Shown here piece after piece: positions 8,682 to 15,280 of a stretch of DNA of 64,000 nucleotides. A program made the translations under genes and the position numbers. Each line of letters begins with the position of its first letter. Within the stretch, counting starts at the first letter, position 1. The notes under the pieces were generated by a model, which did no database searches, was not told the DNA's origin, and worked only from the letters and a program-made list of their open reading frames with translations. The DNA comes from CBDCYS01 sp965226185 (GTDB taxonomy: Bacteria > Acidobacteriota > Terriglobia > Bryobacterales > UBA6623): the NCBI GenBank assembly GCA_965226185.1, contig CBDDCT010000007.1, forward strand, positions 2,232,001-2,296,000. The letters run 5' to 3'.

Positions 8682-8757
8682 TGGTGAGGCGGGAGGGACT
8701 CGAACCCTCGGCCCACGGCTTAAAAGGCCGTTGCTCTACCGACTGAGCTACCGCCCC
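8682..8757 (-). tRNA. tRNA-Lys (anticodon TTT)
   Basis: Read on the minus strand from 8757, the sequence folds as a full cloverleaf: acceptor GGGGCGG paired with CCGCCTC (one G-T pair), D-stem GCTC/GAGC, anticodon stem ACGGC/GCCGT around the loop CTTTTAA (anticodon TTT), variable region GGGCC-G and T-arm with TTCGAGT. The discriminator A and the CCA end appear to be encoded (8682-8685). Confidence 0.97.
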
Positions 8758-8870
8758 GAACAGCAGGATTTAGTTTATCGTATCACCCAAGTCTCAACGC
8801 GGTGTCACGTGTGGCAAGACGAAGTCCGGTCGCCACGCACCGCTTGAAACCCGCGGTCGGCTGGCTCCCG

Positions 8871-9536
8871 CTAGTCCAGTTCTTTTACCGCGATGTTGCG
8901 GAATCGGTGATAGCCGTTTTCGACCCAGCGTTTGCCGCCGTGGACTTGCACGGCGATCATGCCGTCTTCGGCGCCCCCGGCGGCGTGATTGGCGGTGTCT
9001 TGAAAATCGGTGATCTTCTTTCCGTTGAGCCAAACCGTGATATGCGGCGGATTGCCCTCCATCCGGGCCCGGATGGCGTTCCAATCTTCTTTCTTCCAGA
9101 CATCCTCCCATCCCTGGGAAGGAGTCCTCTCGACCCCTTCGAGCCGTTCGCCGTAAATGCCTCCGATGTTGCCCCCCTCCAGGTAGTCGAGCATGACCTG
9201 GTAAGTCTGGCCGGCGGCATTCGAGCGCAAGAACAGCCCGCCGTCGCAGCCAAAGTCGGGCTTGATTTCGAGGTAGACTTCAAAGTCTTTGTAGCGTTTG
9301 TCGGTCAGCAAGACGCCGCCATTGCCGGCCGGGCTTTGGCGGCCGGTCAAATCCCCTTCAAGAACCCGCCATTCGCGAGTGTTGCCGTGGTGATTCGTCA
9401 TGCTGACGTGCCACCCGGCGAGGTTGGCGCCGTTAAAGATAGACGTAAAGCCGGCGGGAATCTTTCCCGCATGCTCGTCACTCGCGAGCGGGACAACGAG
9501 CAACAGCATGCTAATGAACAAAGCGGCTTTTCGCAT
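8871..9536 (-). CDS. Exported DUF1080 protein (3-keto-disaccharide hydrolase / LamG-like)
   Basis: A 221-residue protein, start supported by AGGAG. Residues 1-18 are a leader (MRKAALFISMLLLVVPLA). The DUF1080 signature runs through the rest: 'GFTSIFNGANLAGWHV', 'EWRVLEGDLTG', 'LLTDKRYKDFEVYLEIKP', 'DGGLFLRS', 'YQVMLDY', 'DWNAIRARMEGNPPHITVWLNGKKITDFQD' and 'GGKRWVENGYHRFRNIAVKEL'. Characterised DUF1080 proteins are jelly-roll hydrolases of 3-keto-glucosides; activity here is by family only. Upstream lies a sugar isomerase-like TIM barrel on the same strand, a common pairing in polysaccharide loci of Acidobacteria, Planctomycetes and Bacteroidetes. Confidence 0.88.
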   Translation of the reverse strand: MRKAALFISMLLLVVPLASDEHAGKIPAGFTSIFNGANLAGWHVSMTNHHGNTREWRVLEGDLTGRQSPAGNGGVLLTDKRYKDFEVYLEIKPDFGCDGGLFLRSNAAGQTYQVMLDYLEGGNIGGIYGERLEGVERTPSQGWEDVWKKEDWNAIRARMEGNPPHITVWLNGKKITDFQDTANHAAGGAEDGMIAVQVHGGKRWVENGYHRFRNIAVKELD

Positions 9537-9629
9537 GTGGCGGACTCCTGCGAGCTAGCGTAACACAGCGATCGCCAGACCTGACAGACCTGGCTAAGCT
9601 CAGCCACGTAAGGCCGGGCGAGGCCGGCT

Positions 9630-10769
9630 TCATGCAACTCCGATCTTCAGCACGTCATTGGCGTACTTGACCGCTTGCTCGACGTCGCGGCGCTCCTGAT
9701 CGATGAGAAATTGCTTGAATTCCGGGCTGCTGGCGGCGGCGGCGGCGGGTCCAGGTGGAACGTGGGTATATTCGGCGCCGCGGCGGGCCAGGTTCTCGAA
9801 GCCCGCGAAAACCCAAGCCGGGACGTCGCGATAGTTGTTCCAAAAGTCGGGCTCGCGGTAGTTGAACAATCGCGGCCTGCGAAAGTTAATGATCTCCAGT
9901 GAAAACGGCTTGCCGGGACACAGTTCCGTGAAGCGCTTGGCCCAGCCCTCGATGTTGACGTTGCCCTCGCCCATCGTGACCCACTGTGAGGCGGCGCCGT
10001 TTGGCGTCTCCCAAACCGCCGAGTCGCGAACCCCCGTTGTCACGCAATAGGGAGCCAAGGTTTCAAGGGTGTGCAGCGGGTCTTCGAGCGTCCAGGTGGC
10101 GTTGCCGGGATCAATCAAGGCGCCGACGTAGTCTTCACCCGCCTCTTCAATAAGCATCTTGAGTTGCCCGGCCTGCAGGTCGCCGGCATGATTCTCGACG
10201 GCGATCTTGAGCCCCATGTCAAGCGCTTCGCCGCGCACCGATTTACAGGACGCGACTGTATTTTCAATGTGGGCTTCAATAGGAAGGGAGCCTTCGCGAT
10301 CCCTGGAGCTTCCCAGATAGCACCGAACAAGCGGCGAACCCAGCTTCTTCGCCACTCCAAACATCCGCAGGAGCTGCTCACGCGGGGTGCCGTCGCCTTT
10401 ATCAAAGCGGGTCGAGCTGGGGCAAATCGATCCAAAACCGACTTCGATGCCGAGGCCCAGCTCGTCGGCGCGGGCCTTGACTTTCTCTAGATGGGCGTCG
10501 TCCAGGCCGCCCAAGAATTTGGGCTCCGAGAAATGGACGATTCTCACGCCAAGACCCGCGGCGTAGTCCAGCAGTTGAAAAGCGCTCCATCCCTGGGACC
10601 GCAGGCTGAACAAATCCAAACCTAGCGTCGCCGGCGGCGGCCCGGCTGCCGCTACGGAACCGGCCGCCGAACTTGCCGTGGCAGCCGAAGAGCCAGTCAA
10701 GCCGCTGCCGGCGGCCATCAGGAATCGGCGACGATTGACGTCCACCGCGGAGACGGAAGAGGCGTACAT
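9630..10769 (-). CDS. Tat-exported sugar phosphate isomerase/epimerase-like TIM barrel
   Basis: About 379 residues; ATG at 10769 preferred over a GTG at 10778. The N-terminus has a Tat motif (NRRRFLMAAGSGLTG) and an Ala-rich cleavage region. The remainder is a xylose-isomerase-like barrel (AP endonuclease family 2): 'LGLDLFSLRSQGW', 'IAVENHAGDLQ' (metal Glu), 'GALIDPGNATW' (metal Asp), 'CVTTGVRDSAVW' and 'FSLEIINFRRPRLF' (second metal Glu). Likely an exported sugar or cyclitol isomerase or epimerase; the substrate cannot be read. It precedes the DUF1080 gene on the same strand with 93 bp between them. Confidence 0.82.
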   Translation of the reverse strand: MYASSVSAVDVNRRRFLMAAGSGLTGSSAATASSAAGSVAAAGPPPATLGLDLFSLRSQGWSAFQLLDYAAGLGVRIVHFSEPKFLGGLDDAHLEKVKARADELGLGIEVGFGSICPSSTRFDKGDGTPREQLLRMFGVAKKLGSPLVRCYLGSSRDREGSLPIEAHIENTVASCKSVRGEALDMGLKIAVENHAGDLQAGQLKMLIEEAGEDYVGALIDPGNATWTLEDPLHTLETLAPYCVTTGVRDSAVWETPNGAASQWVTMGEGNVNIEGWAKRFTELCPGKPFSLEIINFRRPRLFNYREPDFWNNYRDVPAWVFAGFENLARRGAEYTHVPPGPAAAAASSPEFKQFLIDQERRDVEQAVKYANDVLKIGVA

Positions 10770-10926
10770 AACAGGCACATCGTAGCGGATTCTACTCGCG
10801 GCCGTTAGATTCTAAAAAAGGCGCTCTCCACGAGCGCTAGCGCGCTAGCGGTGGATTCCCGAAAAACTTCCGCAATGATCCGGAGCCCGCGCGTGGCCAG
10901 GCCGCTGTCACCGAACGTGCATTGGC

Positions 10927-11223
10927 TCACACGCCGCGGTCTCCCTGGCAGGGTTCATGGCCTTGGCGGTAAGAGACAAGCAGCCACTCCGCGTCGTTCG
11001 GCTCACTTGGCTCATGCGGCTCACTTGGCTCATGCGGCTCTCGCTCGCGGCGCTGAAGGATGTAAGTGTTTTCGTCGCTGGCGACAATCTTGAAGTAGGA
11101 GCTGCCCGGCGCGTACCAGCGGTCCACGATGCGCGTGACATCGAGTGTTCTCTCTCCCAGCGTGATGCGAACAGGCCGTTCGTCGGCCTTGTAGCCGGAA
11201 TAAGTCTGAACCCGAAGCATCAC
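10927..11223 (-). CDS. Small conserved protein with tandem PHEPSE repeats
   Basis: A 98-residue protein with a well-ordered first half: 'YSGYKADERPVRITLGERTLDVTRIVDRWYAP' and 'YFKIVASDENTYILQRR', a pattern I recall from small acidobacterial proteins of unknown function. The second half contains 'PHEPSEPHEPSEPND' encoded by an 18-bp DNA tandem repeat (about 11000-11040), then 'AEWLLVSYRQ'. The repeat seems inserted between the body and the original last strand, because 'WLLVSY' looks like its natural continuation. No signal peptide. Function unknown. Confidence 0.6.
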   Translation of the reverse strand: MMLRVQTYSGYKADERPVRITLGERTLDVTRIVDRWYAPGSSYFKIVASDENTYILQRREREPHEPSEPHEPSEPNDAEWLLVSYRQGHEPCQGDRGV

Positions 11224-11354
11224 CGGGCGGCTCCTTTCATTGACCTCGCGCCATTGGCCTCGTGCCGTTGGCCTCTCGAACGATCTAACAAGAATTTTAC
11301 ATCTCGACGTTAACGTTCTGGGTTGGTCATGCGTCGAATCAGGTGAAGGACGAA

Positions 11355-11603
11355 ATGAAGCGCTCGGCCACAGTTCTGATTATCCCGGTGCTCTCTCTGC
11401 TGCTGGCCGGGGTCTTCGCGCCGCAATCAAGCGCTCCCGCCGTGGCCACCCCGCGCGGCCCCCGGACCGCGACCGGCTGGGTGTTTTACCTGGTCAATAC
11501 AGTGACGAGAAATCCTTGGGCCGAGATGTCGGCACGTCGACTCCGCGACAGGATGAAACCCGCGGACCCCTCTCCGGCGTTCGAGTCCATTCTCACGGAC
11601 TAG
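11355..11603 (+). CDS. Small exported protein of unknown function
   Basis: An 82-residue ORF, ATG at 11355 preceded by AAGGAC (a GTG at 11343 is also possible). It begins with a convincing signal peptide (MKRSATVLIIPVLSLLLAGVFA) and continues with 'TGWVFYLVNTVTRNPWAEMSARR'. There is no recognisable domain. It is an isolated plus-strand gene ahead of the FAD protein at 11719. The leader is the main argument for its being real. Confidence 0.45.
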   Translation: MKRSATVLIIPVLSLLLAGVFAPQSSAPAVATPRGPRTATGWVFYLVNTVTRNPWAEMSARRLRDRMKPADPSPAFESILTD

Positions 11604-11718
11604 CCTGGTAGCCGAGGCCGCTCCGTGTCGGCCCTTGACGCCGCTCGCAAGTTCAACGGCAACGATTGCTCTACAACCAGGCCCCCACAACACCCTCTGA
11701 TAAGATGAGTGTCTTCGA

Positions 11719-13194
11719 ATGCCCTCCCCTTCAGTAGTCGTTCTCGGCGCGGGTCCCGCCGGTTTGACGGCGGCCTACGAGCTGGCCAAAGCAGGCGTCA
11801 CGAGCACCGTTCTGGAAAGCGACGATGTGGTTGGCGGCCTCTCACGCACCGCGGAGTACAAAGGCTACCGCTTCGACATTGGCGGCCACCGCTTCTTCAC
11901 CAAGGTCACGGCGGTCGAAGAGCTGTGGATCGAGATCTTGGGCGATGATCTGCTGACCCGGCCCAGGCTCTCCCGGATCTACTACAAGGGCAAGTTTTTC
12001 TCCTACCCGCTCAAGCCTTTCAACGCGCTGTTTGGATTGGGAATTTTGGAAACCACCCGGTGCGTCGCCAGCTACGGCTGGGCGCGGTTGTTTCCGCGGC
12101 GGCCCGAGGAGGACTTCGCTACCTGGGTGACGAACCGCTTTGGAAAACGGTTATTCGAAGTCTTCTTCAAAACATACACCGAAAAGGTTTGGGGAATCCC
12201 CTGCTCGCGGATTCAAGCGGAGTGGGCGGCGCAGCGAATCAAAGGTTTATCGCTGACGACAGCCCTCAAAAACGCCCTGATCGGCGACCGGTCCGTCAGC
12301 AAACAAGACGCAGTCAAGACGCTCATCAACGAGTTTCTGTATCCGCGTCATGGCCCCGGGATGATGTGGGAGAAAGCTCAAGAGCTGGTCGAAGGCATGG
12401 GGTCTCGCGTGCTGATGGAGCAACCGGTCAACCGCGTTCGATGGTCCCAAGGCAAGGTCGATGCGGTAGAGGCCGGTGGTCAAACTTACGAGGCCGAGCA
12501 TTTCATCAGCAGCGTTGCGATTCGCGATCTCATCGAGAGCTTCGAACCGGCCCCGCCTCAAAACGTAATCGCCGCCGCCCGGCGGCTGAAGTACCGCGAC
12601 TTCCTGACCGTGGCGCTGATGGTTCGCGTCGAATCTCTGTTCCCAGACAATTGGATTTATATCCACGAGCCTGGCGTCAAACTGGGCCGTCTGCAGAATT
12701 TCAAGAACTGGAGTCCCGAGATGGTTCCGGACCCCGCCATGACGGGGCTGGGGCTGGAGTACTTTTGCTCCGAAGGTGATGAAATCTGGAGCCTGGCCGA
12801 CGAAGAGCTGATCGAGCTGGGGAAGCGTGAGATCGTGGAGCTGGGCTTTACCGATGCGGCTGACATCACCGACGGCACCGTGGTTCGCATGAAGAAGGCG
12901 TACCCGATTTACGATCGCGACTATGCGCCGGCGCTCGAGGAGATCCGCGAGTTTCTGGCAACCCTGCCGAACCTGCAGCTTGTCGGGCGCAACGGCATGC
13001 ACCGCTACAACAACCAGGATCACTCGATGCTGACCGCCATGCTTGCCGCCCGCAACGTTCTCGGGGCAAAGCACGACCTCTGGCAGGTGAACGTCGATGA
13101 GGAATACCACGAACAGGGCCGGGAGATTAAGCTCGAAGACGTTCGCGCCCTCGACTCGACGCAACCCTTAGTCCCCCGCAAGCTGGCCGACTAA
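11719..13194 (+). CDS. FAD-dependent oxidoreductase/mutase-like (UDP-galactopyranose mutase / protoporphyrinogen oxidase superfamily)
   Basis: A 491-residue flavoprotein. Residues 4-35 form the dinucleotide-binding fold 'VVVLGAGPAGLTAAYELAKAG' with the ribose-binding 'VLESDDVVGGLSRT'. It continues with 'GYRFDIGGHRFFTK', a signature shared by UDP-galactopyranose mutase-like and polysaccharide-biosynthesis amine-oxidase-like proteins, then 'YYKGKFFSYPLKPFNAL', 'YTEKVWGIPCSRI', and the C-terminal 'GRNGMHRYNNQDHSMLTAM' FAD-contact block. It is longer than classic Glf (about 370-400 aa) and closer to NAD(P)/FAD-dependent oxidoreductases of exopolysaccharide clusters. A soluble cytoplasmic enzyme is expected; substrate not determinable. 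Confidence 0.8.
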   Translation: MPSPSVVVLGAGPAGLTAAYELAKAGVTSTVLESDDVVGGLSRTAEYKGYRFDIGGHRFFTKVTAVEELWIEILGDDLLTRPRLSRIYYKGKFFSYPLKPFNALFGLGILETTRCVASYGWARLFPRRPEEDFATWVTNRFGKRLFEVFFKTYTEKVWGIPCSRIQAEWAAQRIKGLSLTTALKNALIGDRSVSKQDAVKTLINEFLYPRHGPGMMWEKAQELVEGMGSRVLMEQPVNRVRWSQGKVDAVEAGGQTYEAEHFISSVAIRDLIESFEPAPPQNVIAAARRLKYRDFLTVALMVRVESLFPDNWIYIHEPGVKLGRLQNFKNWSPEMVPDPAMTGLGLEYFCSEGDEIWSLADEELIELGKREIVELGFTDAADITDGTVVRMKKAYPIYDRDYAPALEEIREFLATLPNLQLVGRNGMHRYNNQDHSMLTAMLAARNVLGAKHDLWQVNVDEEYHEQGREIKLEDVRALDSTQPLVPRKLAD

Positions 13195-13699
13195 GAACGG
13201 GGCGGAAGCGCATCTTGGCGAGCCGCCTTCGGCGGTAGGGCGAGTGCGCGATTTCTTCTCTCCACGGGCTATTCCCAATACTGTTTAGTTCGAGGTTTGG
13301 GGGCTGAGTTCGGTTGTTCAAGTTGATGTTCTTCATTCGGCGCAACCCGATCATCATCGGAATAATAGGTTTGTTTTCCCGCGCCCCTTCAGGGCTTCTC
13401 CCTCGATGGGTTTCGGACCCAGGGTTCCGCTTCGCTCCACCCTTGGGCTACGATCCTGCGCCGCTTCGCGGCTCAAAGACACTAAGTGAACAGCATTGGA
13501 CCTAGCCCGCATTTCTCACCACCTGACGGCCGAAGCACGCGATAAGGCCGCCATTACTTCGTTGCGCTTGCTCGCCGTGCTCAACGTACTGTCAAGTACG
13601 CCTCCGCTCGTCAAGCGGCGCGCGCCTCGTACTGACGGCCTTGCTGAGGAATTCCCGCGGGGTTGGTTTCCGAAAAGCCCGTTTTCCAGGTACCAGCAC
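13195..13699. other. Non-coding stretch between the FAD protein and an IS remnant
   Basis: No convincing gene. It contains imperfect hairpin-forming segments ('GAGCCGCCTTCGGCGG' near 13219; 'CGCGCCCCTTCAGGGCTTCTCCC' near 13380) and a short phrase 'GAACAGCATTGGACCTAGCCC' near 13489 that recurs slightly altered near 43911, suggesting a dispersed non-coding repeat. Confidence 0.4.
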
Positions 13700-13812
13700 A
13701 GCCTTGCGCTCGGGTCGAGACTGTTCCCTGCAAAACGTTTTGAGCCAAAAGCTGTTGATCCTCGACTGCGTGACGCTACCCGCTCGGCAGCGGCAGCGCC
13801 CAGATCCTCCGC
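13700..13812 (-). pseudogene. Remnant of the 3' end of an IS1380-type transposase gene
   Basis: On the minus strand this stretch matches the 3' end and downstream flank of the IS1380-family transposase at 36083-37414. It encodes the same last residues (RIWALPLPSG followed by a stop), then the same 'GAGGATCAACAG.TTTTGGCTC' and a diverged 'AAAACGTTTTGCAGGGAACAGT' where the intact IS has 'AAAAGGTTTCGCAGGGAGCAGT'. Similarity ends near the DUF1501 stop at 13816. This is an old, 5'-deleted IS copy. Confidence 0.75.
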
Positions 13813-13815
13813 AGA

Positions 13816-15111
13816 TTAGCTAAACACGCCCGCGACGGGACTGCCGTGGTCAGTGATCGGAACCGGCCGCTTACCGGAGTAGAGCACTTTCTCGGGATCG
13901 ATTCCGAGCGCGGCGTGAACCGTGGCGTGGAAATCGGGGACGGTGATGGGCTTGGTTACAGCATTCTGGCCAAGCTCGTCGGTCTCGCCGATGGCCTGGC
14001 CGGTGCGAAGGCCGCCGCCCGCCAACAAACAGCTAAACGCAACGGACTGGTGGCCGCGTCCGCCGAGGCTATCGAACTCGGGAGGACGGCCGAACTCGGT
14101 TGCCACCACGATGAGTGTCCTGTCGAGGATCTTGAGCTTTTCGAGATCTTCGATCAGCGTCGCCATGCCTTTGTCGAAATCCTGAATGAGCAGGTGCTGC
14201 TTCAGGATTCCTTGCTGGTGAACGTCCCACCCGGAGCCGTTGAGGAAGTTGAGATTGAAGGACACCTCGACGAAGCGCACACCCGCGTGAACCAGCCGCC
14301 GCGCCAGCAAACAGCGCTGGCCAAATTCACCGCCGTACAATTCTCGTACCGAACTGGATTCCTTGTCGAGGTTGAAGACATTCATGAAGCGCGGTCCCGC
14401 CATACGGAAGCCCTGCTCGTTGACGTCAATCTGCGATTGAACCGTCGGATCTCCGGGGCGGCCGGCTTTGTAGTTCTCACGCAAGAAGCCCAGCAGCTTT
14501 TCACGCCTTTGCTGGCGGGAGTCGTTGACGTCGGGGGCACGAGTCAGCCCGCCCGGTCCCGTTTCGGTTTGGGTCAGGTAGACATAACCGTGCTTGGCGC
14601 CCAAGAAGCCGGGATCCCGCATGATGTTGGGATATCCCATGACGACGTACGCCGGAACATCGTCCGACTTTGACCCCAGCTCGTGAGAGACGATCGAACC
14701 CATCGACGGGTATTGAATCGTGCCACTGGGCTTGCGGCCCGTGTGCATCAGGTTTGACGCGGCGCCGTGCTGGTTGACGATGTCGTGACTGACGGTGCGC
14801 AGGATGATCGAGCGGTCCATCAGCTTGGCTGTGCGCGGCATGTGCTCGCAGACGCGCACCCCGGGCACGGACGTCGGGATGGAGTCATAGTAAGAACCCG
14901 GCTTCCCGTTGCCGTCCGTTCGAACCTTGGGGTCCAGCGTATCGATGTGCCCGGCGCCGCCTCCCAGCCAGAGGAGAATACAAGAATCGGCTTTGCCACG
15001 CAGAGGCGCGGCAACCTTTCGCGCAGCCCCGAATGCCGTTCCCGTTGCGCCCAAGCCAGCGATCGCAGCGGACTTGATTAGATCCCGTCGTGTTCCGTTC
15101 CACTTATTCAT
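13816..15111 (-). CDS. DUF1501 protein, Tat-exported
   Basis: A 431-residue protein, start supported by GGGACGG. Its N-terminus carries a twin-arginine signal (GTRRDLIKSAAIAGLGATG). DUF1501 features follow: 'DSCILLWLGGGAGHIDTLDPK', 'HMPRTAKLMDRSIILRTVSHD', 'HGAASNLMHTGRKPSGTIQYPS', 'LARRLVHAGVRFVEVSF', 'GWDVHQQGILKQHL', 'TLIVVATEFGRPPEFDSLGGRGHQ' and 'ALGIDPEKVLYSGKRPVPITDHG'. DUF1501 belongs to the alkaline-phosphatase/sulfatase fold and is usually paired with DUF1549/1553 proteins, as here (15279). Exact activity unknown. The DNA immediately past its stop is an IS remnant. Confidence 0.92.
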   Translation of the reverse strand: MNKWNGTRRDLIKSAAIAGLGATGTAFGAARKVAAPLRGKADSCILLWLGGGAGHIDTLDPKVRTDGNGKPGSYYDSIPTSVPGVRVCEHMPRTAKLMDRSIILRTVSHDIVNQHGAASNLMHTGRKPSGTIQYPSMGSIVSHELGSKSDDVPAYVVMGYPNIMRDPGFLGAKHGYVYLTQTETGPGGLTRAPDVNDSRQQRREKLLGFLRENYKAGRPGDPTVQSQIDVNEQGFRMAGPRFMNVFNLDKESSSVRELYGGEFGQRCLLARRLVHAGVRFVEVSFNLNFLNGSGWDVHQQGILKQHLLIQDFDKGMATLIEDLEKLKILDRTLIVVATEFGRPPEFDSLGGRGHQSVAFSCLLAGGGLRTGQAIGETDELGQNAVTKPITVPDFHATVHAALGIDPEKVLYSGKRPVPITDHGSPVAGVFS

Positions 15112-15168
15112 GATCGTGATCCGTCCCTTGATAGATCGTCAAAACTTTCGAACACCGTCCGCGCCCGC

Positions 15169-15280
15169 AACAGAGCCGCGCCCGCAAGGGTGCGGTCATG
15201 TCTGCTAGCGGCCGTGTTCGCGGCTGGAATCCCGTTGTCCCCAGTTCTCTCGACCGCACCCTTGCGGGCGCGGCTCTGTT
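15169..15280. repeat. Perfect 29-bp inverted repeat between the DUF1549 and DUF1501 genes
   Basis: The left arm at 15169-15197 is the exact reverse complement of the right arm at 15252-15280 (starting GACCGCACCCTTGCGG). The loop is 54 bp. The right arm runs into the TAA stop of the upstream minus-strand gene (15279-15281). A third exact copy lies alone at 62947-62975. It may act as a terminator or processing hairpin in the intercistronic gap. Confidence 0.85.

Noticed and set aside
13496..13819. 107-codon plus-strand ORF in the gap before DUF1501
   Set aside because: It runs across the reverse of an IS remnant; no start signal, no conserved motif.
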